A stretch of DNA of 64,000 nt from Drosophila miranda (taxonomy: Eukaryota > Arthropoda > Insecta > Diptera > Drosophilidae), in assembly GCF_003369915.1 (NCBI RefSeq), contig NC_046674.1, positions 1,984,001-2,048,000 on the forward strand. Direction: 5' to 3'. The first letter of the stretch is position 1. Each line of letters starts with the position of its first letter. Positions 1 to 16,733 of the stretch are shown one piece after another. Both the position numbers and the translations under genes were made by a program. The notes under the pieces were generated by a model, which worked only from the letters and a program-made list of their open reading frames with translations, was not told the DNA's origin and searched no databases.

Positions 1-2307
1 AATACGGCAGCCGATCGGGGTGCGGCATGTCTTTCCGTGCTCGGGAGAGTCCTGCCAATCGACTGCCGTTGGAAAAAAGGACATCAATTTTTTCACGATT
101 TTCGCAAAAAATCATGATGGTGACATCATTAAATTTGCCAAAAATCGGCCTCATTTTCGAGGTCGAGATGTTGATGCCGACCGACAGTCTGGATCCTCAC
201 GATGCTGGAAGACTAGGTGCTTCACCGATCGGGCCCTATTTATCTGAGATATAGCCTCCCGAAGATTGGCATATCATGAAAATACTGGTTTCTTCTGCAC
301 GCTATATCTCTGCAATACGGCAGCCGATCGGGGTGCGGCATGTCTTTCCGTGCTCTGGAGAGTCCTGCCAATCGACTGCCATTGGAAAAAAGGACTAGGT
401 TCTTCACCGAACGGGCCCTATTCATCTGAGATATAGCCTTCCGAAGATTGGCATATCATGAAAATACTGGTTTCTTCTGCACGCTATATCTCTGCAATAC
501 GGCAGCCGATCGGGGTGCGGCATGTCTTTCCGTGCTCTGGAGAGTCCTGCCAATCGACTGCCATTGGAAAAAAGGACTAGGTTCTTCACCGAACGGGCCC
601 TATTCATCTGAGATATAGCCTTCCGAAGATTGGCATATCATGAAAATACTGGTTTCTTCTGCACGCTATATCTCTGCAATACGGCAGCCGATCGGGGTGC
701 GGCATGTCTTTCCGTGCTCTGGAGAGTCCTGCCAATCGACTGCCATTGAAAAAAAGGACTAGGTCCTTCACCGATCGGGCCCTATTTATCTGAGATATAG
801 CCTCCCGAAGATTGGCATATCATGAAAATACTGGTTTCTTCTGCACGCTATATCTCTGCAATACGGCAGCCGATCGGGGTGCGGCATGTCTTTCCGTGCT
901 CTGGAGAGTCCTGCCAATCAACTGCCATTGGAAAAAAGGACTAGGTTCTTCACCGAACGGGCCCTATTCATCTGAGATATAGCCTCCCGAAGATTGGCAT
1001 ATCATGAAAATACTGGTTTCTTCTGCACGCTATATCTCTGCAATACGGCAGCCGATCGGGGTGCGGCATGTCTTTCCGTGCTCTGGAGAGTCCTGCCAAT
1101 CGACTGCCATTGGAAAAAAGGACTAGGTTCTTCACCGAACGGGCCCTATTCATCTGAGATATAGCCTTCCGAAGATTGGCATATCATGAAAATACTGGTT
1201 TCTTCTGCACGCTATATCTCTGCAATACGGCAGCCGATCGGGGTGCGGCATGTCTTTCCGTGCTCTGGAGAGTCCTGCCAATCGACTGCCATTGGAAAAA
1301 AGGACTAGGTTCTTCACCGAACGGGCCCTATTCATCTGAGATATAGCCCTCCGAAGATTGGCATATCATGAAAATACTGGTTTCTTCTGCACGCTATATC
1401 TCTGCAATACGGCAGCCGATCGGGGTGCGGCATGTCTTTCCGTGCTCGGGAGAGTCCTGCCAATCGACTGCCGTTGGAAAGAAAGGACATCAATTTTTTC
1501 ACGATTTTCGCAAAAAATCATGATGGTGACATCATTAAATTTGCCAAAAATCGGCCTCATTTTCGAGGTCGAGATGTTGATGCCGACCGACAGTCTGGAT
1601 CCTCACGATGCTGGAAGACTAGGTGCTTCACCGATCGGGCCCCATTTATCTGAGATATAGCCTCCCGAAGATTGGCATATCATGAAAATACTGGTTTCTT
1701 CTGCACGCTATATCTCTGCAATACGGCAGCCGATCGGGGTGCGGCATGTCTTTCCGTGCTCGGGAGAGTCCTGCCAATCGACTGCCGTTGGAAAAAAGGA
1801 CATCAATTTTTTCACGATTTTCGCAAAAAATCATGATGGTGACATCATTAAATTTGCCAAAAATCGGCCTCGTTTTCGAGGTCGAGATGTTGATGCCGAC
1901 CGACAGTCTGGATCCTCACGATGCTGGAAGACTAGGTGCTTCATCGATCGGGCCCCATTTATCTGAGATATAGCCTCCCGAAGATTGGCATATCATGAAA
2001 ATACTGGTTTCTTCTGCACGCTATATCTCTGCAATACGGCAGCCGATCGGGGTGCGGCATGTCTTTCCGTGCTCGGGAGAGTCCTGCCAATCGACTGCCG
2101 TTGGAAAAAAGGACATCAATTTTTTCACGATTTTCGCAAAAAATCATGATGGTGACATCATTAAATTTGCCAAAAATCGGCCTCATTTTCGAGGTCGAGA
2201 TGTTGATGCCGACCGACAGTCTGGATCCTCACGATGCTGGAAGACTAGGTGCTTCACCGATCGGGCCCTATTTATCTGAGATATAGCCTCCCGAAGATTG
2301 GCATATC

Positions 2308-3921
2308 ATGAAAATTCTGGTTTCTTCTGCACGCTATATCTCTGCAATACGGCAGCCGATCGGGGTGCGGCATGTCTTTCCGTGCTCGGGAGAGTCCTGC
2401 CAATCGACTGCCATTGGAAAAAAGGACAAGGTCCTTCACCGAACGGGCCCTATTTATCTGAGATATAGCCTTCCGAAGATTGACATATCATGAAAATACT
2501 GGCTTCTTCCGCAAGTTATAGACTGCTAAACGGCAGCCGATCTGGGAGCGGCACGTCTCTCCGTGATCGGGAGAGTGCTGCCAATCGACTGCCATCAGAA
2601 AAAGGGACATACATTTTTTCACGATTTTCGCATAAAATCATAATGGTTACATCATTAAATTTGCCAAAAATCGGCCTCATTTTCGAGGACGAGATGTTGA
2701 TGCCGACCGACAGTCTGGATCCTCACGATGCTGGAAGACTAGGTGCTTCATCGATCGGGCCCCATTTATCTGAGATATAGCCTCCCGAAGATTGGCATAT
2801 CATGAAAATACTGGTTTCTTCTGCACGCTATATCTCTGCAATACGGCAGCCGATCGGGGTGCGGCATGTCTTTCCGTGCTCGGGAGAGTCCTGCCAATCG
2901 ACTGCCGTTGGAAAAAAGGACATCAATTTTTTCACGATTTTCGCAAAAAATCATGATGGTGACATCATTAAATTTGCCAAAAATCGGCCTCATTTTCGAG
3001 GTCGAGATGTTGATGCCGACCGACAGTCTGGATCCTCACGATGCTGGAAGACTAGGTGCTTCACCGATCGGGCCCTATTTATCTGAGATATAGCCTCCCG
3101 AAGATTGGCATATCATGAAAATTCTGGTTTCTTCTGCACGCTATATCTCTGCAATACGGCAGCCGATCGGGGTGCGGCATGTCTTTCCGTGCTCGGGAGA
3201 GTCCTGCCAATCGACTGCCATTGGAAAAAAGGACAAGGTCCTTCACCGAACGGGCCCTATTTATCTGAGATATAGCCTTCCGAAGATTGACATATCATGA
3301 AAATACTGGCTTCTTCCGCAAGTTATAGACTGCTAAACGGCAGCCGATCTGGGAGCGGCACGTCTCTCCGTGATCGGGAGAGTGCTGCCAATCGACTGCC
3401 ATCAGAAAAAGGGACATACATTTTTTCACGATTTTCGCATAAAATCATAATGGTTACATCATTAAATTTGCCAAAAATCGGCCTCATTTTCGAGGACGAG
3501 ATGTTGATGCCGACCGACAGTCTGGATCCTCACGATGCTGGAAGACTAGGTGCTTCATCGATCGGGCCCCATTTATCTGAGATATAGCCTCCCGAAGATT
3601 GGCATATCATGAAAATACTGGTTTCTTCTGCACGCTATATCTCTGCAATACGGCAGCCGATCGGGGTGCGGCATGTCTTTCCGTGCTCGGGAGAGTCCTG
3701 CCAATCGACTGCCGTTGGAAAAAAGGACATCAATTTTTTCACGATTTTCGCAAAAAATCATGATGGTGACATCATTAAATTTGCCAAAAATCGGCCTCAT
3801 TTTCGAGGTCGAGATGTTGATGCCGACCGACAGTCTGGATCCTCACGATGCTGGAAGACTAGGTGCTTCACCGATCGGGCCCTATTTATCTGAGATATAG
3901 CCTCCCGAAGATTGGCATATC
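2308..3921. repeat. Higher-order satellite repeat, 807-bp period, two copies
   Basis: The unit series 182 + 312 + 313 starting at 2308 (starts 2308, 2490, 2802) is repeated exactly in order from 3115 (starts 3115, 3297, 3609). The second member of each trio is the most diverged unit in the array (it contains GGCAGCCGATCTGGGAGCGG in place of the usual GATCGGGGTGCGG). Its presence at the same place in both blocks shows that a three-unit block was duplicated as a whole. Confidence 0.9.
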
Positions 3922-6680
3922 ATGAAAATACTGGTTTCTTCTGCACGCTATATCTCTGCAATACGGCAGCCGATCGGGGTGCGGCATGTCTTTCCGTGCT
4001 CTGGAGAGTCCTGCCAATCGACTGCCATTGGAAAAAAGGACTAGGTTCTTCACCGAACGGGCCCTATTCATCTGAGATATAGCCTTCCGAAGATTGGCAT
4101 ATCATGAAAATACTGGTTTCTTCTGCACGCTATATCTCTGCAATACGGCAGCCGATCGGGGTGCGGCATGTCTTTCCGTGCTCTGGAGAGTCCGGCCAAT
4201 CGACTGCTATTGGAAAAAAGGACTAGGTTCTTCACCGAACGGGCCCTATTCATCTGAGATATAGCCTCCCGAAGATTGGCATATCATGAAAATACTGGTT
4301 TCTTCTGCACGCTATATCTCTGCAATACGGCAGCCGATCGGGGTGCGGCATGTCTTTCCGTGCTCTGGAGAGTCCGGCCAATCGACTGCTATTGGAAAAA
4401 AGGACTAGGTTCTTCACCGAACGGGCCCTATTCATCTGAGATATAGCCTCCCGAAGATTGGCATATCATGAAAATACTGGTTTCTTCTGCACGCTATATC
4501 TCTGCAATACGGCAGCCGATCGGGGTGCGGCATGTCTTTCCGTGCTCTGGAGAGTCCTGCCAATCGACTGCCATTGGAAAAAAGGACAAGGTTCTTCACC
4601 GAACGGGCCCTATTCATCTGAGATATAGCCCTCCGAAGATTGGCATATCATGAAAATACTGGTTTCTTCTGCACGCTATATCTCTGCAATACGGCAGCCG
4701 ATCGGGGTGCGGCATGTCTTTCCGTGCTCTGGAGAGTCCGGCCAATCGACTGCTATTGGAAAAAAGGACTAGGTTCTTCACCGAACGGGCCCTATTCATC
4801 TGAGATATAGCCTCCCGAAGATTGGCATATCATGAAAATACTGGTTTCTTCTGCACGCTATATCTCTGCAATACGGCAGCCGATCGGGGTGCGGCATGTC
4901 TTTCCGTGCTCTGGAGAGTCCTGCCAATCGACTGCCGTTGGAAAAAAGGACACCAATTTTTTCACGATCTTCGCAAAAAATCATGATGGTTACATCATTA
5001 AATTTGCCAAAAATCGGCCTCATTTTCGAAGTCGAGATTTTGATGCCGACCGACAGTCTCGATTCTCACGATCCTGGAAGACTAGGTCCTTCACCGAACG
5101 GGCCCTATTTATCTGAGATATAGCCTTCCGAAGATTGACATATTATGAAAATACTGGTTTCTTCTGCACGCTATATCTCTGCAATACGGCAGCCGATCGG
5201 GGTGCGGCATGTCTTTCCGTGCTCTGGAGAGTCCTGCCAATCGACTGCCATTGAAAAAAAGGACTAGGTCCTTCACCGAAAGTGCCCTATTTATCTGAGA
5301 TATAGCCTTCCGAAGATTGGCATATCATGAAAATACTGGTTTCTTCTGCACGCTATATCTCTGCAATACGGCAGCCGATCGGGGTGCGGCATGTCTTTCC
5401 GTGCTCTGGAGAGTCCTGCCAATCGACTGCCATTGGAAAAAAAGGACTAGGTCCTTCACCGAAAGTGCCCTATTTATCTGAGATATAGCCTTCCGAAGAT
5501 TGGCATATCATGAAAATACTGGTTTCTTCTGCACGCTATATCTCTGCAATACGGCAGACGATCGGGGTGCGGCATGTCTTTCCGTGCTCGGGAGAGTCCT
5601 GCCAATCGACTGCCGTTGGAAAAAAGGACATCAATTTTTTCACGATTTTCGCAAAAAATCATGATGGTGACATCATTAAATTTGCCAAAAATCGGCCTCA
5701 TTTTCGAGGTCGAGATGTTGATGCCGACCGACAGTCTGGATCCTCACGATGCTGGAAGACTAGGTTCTTCACCGATCGGGCCCCATTTATCTGATCTAGC
5801 CTCCCGAAGATTGGCATATCATGAAAATACTGGTTTCTTCTGCACGCTATATCTCTGCAATACGGCAGCCGATCGGGGTGCGGCATGTCTTTCCGTGCTC
5901 GGGAGAGTCCTGCCAATCGACTGCCGTTGGAAAAAAGGACATCAATTTTTTCACGATTTTCGCAAAAAATCATGATGGTGACATCATTAAATTTGCCAAA
6001 AATCGGCCTCATTTTCGAGGTCGAGATGTTGATGCCGACCGACAGTCTGGATCTTCACGATGCTGGAAGACTAGGTTCTTCACCGATCGGGCCCCATTTA
6101 TCTGAGATATAGCCTCCCGAAGATTGGCATATGATGAAAATACTGGTTTCTTCTGCACGCTATATCTCTGCAATACGGCAGCCGATCGGGGTGCGGCATG
6201 TCTTTCCGTGCTCTGGAGAGTCCTGCCAATCGACTGCCATTGGAAAAAAGGACTAGGTCCTTCACCGAAAGTGCCCTATTTATCTGAGATATAGCCTTCC
6301 GAAGATTGGCATATCATGAAAATACTGGTTTCTTCTGCACGCTATATCTCTGCAATACGGCAGCCGATCGGGGTGCGGCATGTCTTTCCGTGCTCTGGAG
6401 AGTCCTGCCAATCGACTGCCATTGGAAAAAAAGGACTAGGTCCTTCACCGAAAGTGCCCTATTTATCTGAGATATAGCCTTCCGAAGATTGGCATATCAT
6501 GAAAATACTGGTTTCTTCTGCACGCTATATCTCTGCAATACGGCAGACGATCGGGGTGCGGCATGTCTTTCCGTGCTCGGGAGAGTCCTGCCAATCGACT
6601 GCCGTGGGAAAAAAGGACTAGGTCCTTCACCGAACGGGCCCTATTTATCTGAGATATAGCCTTCCGAAGATTGGCATATC

Positions 6681-7883
6681 ATGAAAATACTGGTTTCTTC
6701 TGCACGCTATATCTCTGCAATACGGCAGCCGATCGGGGTGCGGCATGTCTTTCCGTGCTCGGGAGAGTCCTGCCAATCGACTGCCATGGGAAAAAAGGAC
6801 TAGGTCCTTCACCGAACGGGCCCTATTTATCTGAGATATAGCCTTCCGAAGATTGGCATATCATGAAAATACTGGTTTCTTCTGCACGCTATATCTCTGC
6901 AATACGGCAGCCGATCGGGGTGCGGCATGTCTTTCCGTGCTCGGGAGAGTCCTGCCAATCGACTGCCGTGGGAAAAAAGGACTAGGTCCTTCACCGAACG
7001 GGCCCTATTTATCTGAGATATAGCCTTCCGAAGATTGGCATATCGTGAAAATACTGGTTTCTTCTGCACGCTATATCTCTGCAATACGGCAGCCGATCGG
7101 GGTGCGGCATGTCTTTCCGTGCTCGGGAGAGTCCTGCCAATCGACTGCCGTTGGAAAAAAGGACATCAATTTTTTCACGATTTTCGCAAAAAATCATGAT
7201 GTAACCATCATTACATCATTAAATTTGCCAAAAATCGGCCTCATTTTCGAAGTCGAGATTTTGATGCCGACCGACAGTCTGGATCCTCACGATGCTGGAA
7301 GACTAGGTGCTTCACCGATCGGGCCCTATTTATCTGAGATATAGCCTCCCGAAGATTGGCATATCATGAAAATACTGGTTTCTTCTGCACGCTATATCTC
7401 TGCAATACGGCAGCCGATCGGGGTGCGGCATGTCTTTCCGTGCTCGGGAGAGTCCTGCCAATCGACTGCCATGGGAAAAAAGGACTAGGTCCTTCACCGA
7501 ACGGGCCCTATTTATCTGAGATATAGCCTTCCGAAGATTGGCATATCATGAAAATACTGGTTTCTTCTGCACGCTATATCTCTGCAATACGGCAGCCGAT
7601 CGGGGTGCGGCATGTCTTTCCGTGCTCGGGAGAGTCCTGCCAATCGACTGCCGTGGGAAAAAAGGACTAGGTCCTTCACCGAACGGGCCCTATTTATCTG
7701 AGATATAGCCTTCCGAAGATTGGCATATCGTGAAAATACTGGTTTCTTCTGAACGCTATATCGCTGCAATACGGCAGCCGATCGGGTTGCGGCATGTCTT
7801 TCCGTGCTCGGGAGAGTCCTGCCAATCGACTGCCGTTGGAAAAAAGGACATCAATTTTTTCACGATTTTCGCAAAAAATCATG
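6681..7883. repeat. Higher-order satellite repeat, 685-bp period, second copy truncated
   Basis: Units 6681, 6863 and 7045 are short with CCATGGGAAAA, short with CCGTGGGAAAA, and long beginning with GTG instead of ATG. The same three diagnostic types return at 7366, 7548 and 7730. The second copy breaks off inside its long unit after AAAAAATCATG at 7883, where the array ends. The long unit at 7045 also has a small local insertion near 7200 (GATGTAACCATCATTAC), giving 321 bases. Confidence 0.85.
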
Positions 7884-8292
7884 GGCAGCGAGACTGCATC
7901 AGCCCTCTCAAATTAAAGATCATTTAAAAAGATTAATTCATGTTATTTATTTGTGTTATATCTATTTCAACTGCCTTGCGGTATTCAATAGGCATGCAAT
8001 TTCCAGTAATTCGTGTACACAAAACAGTTGAAACAATGAAAACTGACACTGTGGTTGCCAAATCGTACAAAAAACCAAATTGTTAACTGTTTATGCGCCG
8101 TCTTCTCTCTCGCTCTCGCTCACGTTCTCGCTCTCACACCGATCTAAATTTTTTGGTCTTGAACAAGGGGAAATTGACGCACTGGCCCAGTGCACTGGCA
8201 CTGGCCAACCGTTAACAAACATATTGCTAAAAACCGAACTACGTAGAAACAAAATCATACAAAAATCTATAAATTTACACTCGCGGCTGGCC
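7884..8292. other. Flank between satellite and Srp54k; probable Srp54k 3' UTR
   Basis: Unique AT-rich sequence with no credible coding region. A minus-strand AATAAA (TTTATT at 7946-7951) lies about 340 bases beyond the Srp54k stop and could be its poly(A) signal, which would put the transcript end roughly 60 bases from the satellite. The stretch 8100-8140 is a CT-rich run. Nothing else stands out. Confidence 0.5.
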
Positions 8293-9916
<1,624 letters not shown>

Positions 9917-10017
9917 CTATTGGCAGCTTACAAATTTAGTTGAGCTACTTGCGAAGCAAATTCATGCGAAATTGGAGGAAACTTTTACTTTTGGTCTTTG
10001 ACACGTCGATGTGGACT

Positions 10018-10025
10018 TATCGATA
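10018..10025. promoter_or_regulatory. DRE motif TATCGATA
   Basis: Perfect palindromic TATCGATA, the binding word of DREF, typical of Drosophila housekeeping promoters. It lies 132 bases upstream of the Srp54k start codon and could serve either gene of the divergent pair. Confidence 0.6.
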
Positions 10026-10027
10026 AA

Positions 10028-10340
10028 ATATACCGTGCGACCGTCAGAAATATACCGTCTCATTTAAAAAATATACCGTAAATATACTGACGATTTTGAT
10101 GTTCCGACGAATATTACTAGCTAAATAGAATCGTCAGCCCTGCACACATCATTTTATCCGATTGATCTTTTCGATCAATCGATCAAATTTTCTACTTGAC
10201 TGGCTTATTTAGCCACTTGCTTTTATTGCATTTTGCGTAAAAACAAGGTTTTACTCGTTTATTATCTTCCGTCCAATATTCCCAGCTATATAGATCTCTC
10301 AGTTTTGCCCAGATAATTTTATATGATTGATGAATCAATT
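10028..10340. repeat. Copy 1 of a promoter-associated dispersed repeat (inverted relative to copy 2)
   Basis: The reverse complement of the region around 27290-27530 aligns here. Shared blocks, in order, are AAATATACCGT words near 10030-10080, TTTGATGTTCCGACGAATATT near 10095-10115 (20-base portions), CTACTTGACTGGCTTATT near 10192-10210, and ACTTGCTTTTATTG near 10217-10230. A second, shorter piece near 10265-10300 (TTCCGTCCAATATTCCCAGC then TATATAG) matches the same part of the element again. I found the match by eye and cannot name the family. Confidence 0.6.
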
Positions 10341-10541
10341 TTAATCAGGATTAATTAATGATAATTTTCAAAACATACCGCTAATATACCTCAATTTAAA
10401 CGTCACCCGTGGTCGTTCTGGAAGAGGAGGACTGACCACAGCTGTCAAAATGCGACCTATCGGTCGCGTTGCGTAGTGACTGGCTATACAGGCAAAAGAA
10501 GAGCGTTCTTTTGAATTTAGAATATTTGTTTTCATTGTTTT

Positions 10542-13064
10542 ATGGGTGTAAAAGAACTTTGGACAGTATTAACCCCTCATGCTGAGCGCAAGCCGATAAA
10601 TGAGCTTCGCGGCAAGAAAGTGGCCATTGATTTGGCCGGCTGGGTGTGCGAAAGTCTGAATGTGGTCGACTATTTTGTGCATCCGCGGCATCATCTAAAG
10701 TTGGTTAAATTCTCACTGGACTGAAAGTTCTTTGTATTGATCTGATGGCTAATGGCTAATTCTTTTCAGAAACCTTTTCTTTCGATCCTGCTACCTTATA
10801 TGGGAGCAAGTCACTCCAGTGTTCGTTTTGGAGGGAGTGGCTCCGAAACTGAAGGGCCAAGTGATTGCCAAACGAAATGAGCTGCAGTTTCGAGGAGTAC
10901 GACCCAAGGATGCAGCCACTGGCACGCAAACTGCTGCAAAAGGAGACAAAGGACGGACCCGCTTCAACCATGTCCTGAAACAGTGCGAGACTCTGCTGCT
11001 CTCAATGGGAATTCAGTGTGTCCAAGGCCCAGGCGAAGCGGAGGCCTACGCTGCCTTCCTCAACAAGCACGGAGTATGTTCTGTTCTCCATGCTTTTCAT
11101 TAATTGACTTATCAATTTGAAATACAAACTCTTCCAGTTGGTGGATGGCGTCATTAGCCAGGATTCGGATTGCTTTGCCTACGGTGCTATACGGGTGTAT
11201 CGCAACTTCTCAGTGTCCACCCAAGGGGCCCAGGCTGCCGCTGGGGGTGCTGTTGATATCTACGACATGCGGGAGATTACGAGCCGCATGGATTTTGGCC
11301 AGCACAAGATTATTGTGATGGCTCTTCTATGCGGCTGTGACTACTGTCCAGATGGCATTGGGGGTATTGGCAAAGATGGTGTCCTAAAACTGTTCAACAA
11401 GTACAAGGAATCGGAGATCCTGGATCGGTAAAGCTAAAGAGCAAAGCTACTCTCAAATAGATTAATGTTGCATTCTCCTTATAGGTTGAGGAACTGGCGA
11501 GCCGAGACTGATAAGTACAATGCTCTGGAGATGCGGGTGGATGACAAATCCATCTGCAGCAACTGCGGACACATTGGGCGGACGCAGAGCCACACGAAGA
11601 GCGGCTGTAGCGTCTGTCGCACTAAGCGGGGCTGTGACGAGACCTTGTGGAAGTAAGAAACTATCTAGGATACAAAAATATAAAAGTTGATTCGATTCGT
11701 TGCTCCCCCGCAGAGAACAACGCCTTTCCATTAAGGCTGAGCTGATCCTACGCCGAAAGGCCTTGTTGGCTCCAGAGTTTCCCAACGAGGAGATAATATC
11801 CGAGTTTCTCAGCGAGCCCCCAACGATACCAAATCTAAATCTTGGCTGGCGGCAGCCGAATCTCGTGAAATTCATCAAGCAGATAGGGCATCTGCTGCAG
11901 TGGCCGGAAATCTACTGCTTTCAAAAGTTCTTTCCGATCCTCACCCGTTGGCAGGTGCAGCAGGCGGCCAGGACCAATGCGATAGGACGAGTGGAGCTCG
12001 TTCAGCCGGTGGATATCATCAAGAAGCGTACCGTGAAGGGAGTGGCCAGTCTGGAGCTGCGCTGGCAGGATCCCAGTGGTAGTTTCCAGGGACTCATACC
12101 AGACAAACAGATTTCAGAATTCGAGCTGGAACATCCCAAAGGCATCGAAGAGCTCTACTATACCGTGGAGCCGCTGGACATGCTGGAAGCTGCGTATCCC
12201 GATCTTGTGGCATCCTTTCTCAAATCCAAGGAGAAGCCCCCGAAGAAGGCCACGCGAAAGAAGAAGACCGATCCCCTGAGCGCCATCGATAACATCCCAG
12301 AAACATTAGATAAGCAGAAGGCGAACCCAGCGAAACCGAAGCGAGTGGTCAAAAAGAAAAAGGCTCCAACGGAGCAGGCTCAGCCTTCACTGCAACAATT
12401 CCTCAGACGGGAGAAAATAGGGGGGACTCCTGTGAAGAATTCTCTGCCACAAATGGCACAATTGCCACAGCAATGCTCCACACCCATCACCAAATTCTTG
12501 CCTTCGGATCTCGAAAGCGACTGCGACGCGGTAGAGTTCGACATGTCCGATGTAGTCAATGGAATCATATCGAATCCGAATTCTCGACCAACTGTGACAA
12601 GACACGAAGGACGACAGTTGCACTACGAGGCCTTATCCGATGACCTGAGCATGCGTCTGGCCCAACTGAGTCTAAGGAAGGATGAGCTCCAGGAGGAGCC
12701 TCTACCTCCAGTTGCTGAACACAAAAGGGATCTCTCGCTGGTCGAGAACCTGCCGCAGAGCAAGCGTCTCTCTCTGGACGACAGCTTTGATCTGCTGGTG
12801 AAGGGCGATCTTAAGAAGGTTCCCCACTTGATACAGCCAATTAGGACTCCCGTGGACCGCTTCAAGCACCAGCATCGCATAAGTGAGCATCTTCCACAGC
12901 CTGCTGTCGAGCCTGCTGCAAACGTGAGCTACTTCTTCAATCAAAGCAGTGATAATGCCGATGCCTTCGAGCAGTTGATGAACTCCAGCCTGGGAATCCA
13001 AGAGCAGGCAGAAGGGGATGAGGATGAGGAGGAGGAAGATGATTTGGTGGTGATCAGTGATTAA
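10542..13064 (+). CDS. Gen: GEN1/XPG-like structure-specific endonuclease
   Basis: FEN1/XPG-family nuclease acting on branched DNA, including Holliday junctions, in recombination repair. Five exons, 10542-10699, 10770-11073, 11138-11427, 11485-11652 and 11714-13064, join in frame to 756 residues. The XPG-N part starts at the essential MGVKELW terminus and includes Asp30 (VAIDLAGW). The XPG-I part carries GEAEAY (Glu142, Glu144) and SQDSD (Asp163, Asp165), then GCDYCPDGIGGIG (Asp222), so the catalytic acidic set is complete. CxxC...CxxC (Cys275, 278, 292, 295) fits a small zinc-binding insert. A chromodomain-like segment follows at roughly 390-450, then a basic, poorly ordered tail ending in an acidic run of Glu/Asp. 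It is convergent with AlaRS-m (113 bases between stops). Confidence 0.97.
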
Positions 13065-13086
13065 GCTTACAGTTTATAGTGTGCGA

Positions 13087-13092
13087 TTTATT
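13087..13092 (-). terminator. Poly(A) signal for AlaRS-m
   Basis: AATAAA on the minus strand (TTTATT on plus), 85 bases beyond the AlaRS-m stop codon and only about 25 bases from the Gen stop. Confidence 0.6.
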
Positions 13093-13176
13093 CGCTCTTT
13101 AAAAAAAAAAAGGAAACGATTCCACAGCAAATCTTGGAGCTTGCGCTTATCTCTTCTTATTTTTTGGGGAGGGTGA

Positions 13177-16733
<3,557 letters not shown>

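Larger units (their letters stand above)
1..7883. repeat. Satellite array: 182-bp short and about 313-bp long units
   Basis: The whole stretch is head-to-tail copies of one sequence. Using the conserved block around GGCATATCATGAAAATACTG as an anchor, unit starts fall at 276, 458, 640, 822, 1004, 1186, 1368, 1682, 1995, 2308, 2490, 2802, 3115, 3297, 3609, 3922, 4104, 4286, 4468, 4650, 4832, 5145, 5327, 5510, 5821, 6134, 6316, 6499, 6681, 6863, 7045, 7366, 7548 and 7730. Spacings are 182-183 (short form, 22 units) or 311-321 (long form, 11 complete units). The long form carries an extra segment of about 131 bases between the GGAC that follows an A-run and TAGGT. A partial long unit opens the window and a truncated long unit closes the array at 7883. 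Copies are nearly identical, which points to recent homogenisation. Short reading frames recur in each unit on both strands, but spacings that are not multiples of three and the absence of any recognisable domain argue against a protein. I do not recognise the family. Confidence 0.95.

Noticed and set aside
1682-1966. 94-residue frame (MKILVSSARYIS...) repeated in most satellite long units, and a 61-residue minus-strand frame in short units
   Set aside because: Recurrence follows from the DNA repeat itself. Unit lengths are not multiples of three, there is no start context or domain, and two overlapping frames are equally open.
1-7883. CRISPR array or other spaced-repeat system
   Set aside because: Units are contiguous long tandem copies with no unique spacers, in an animal genome.
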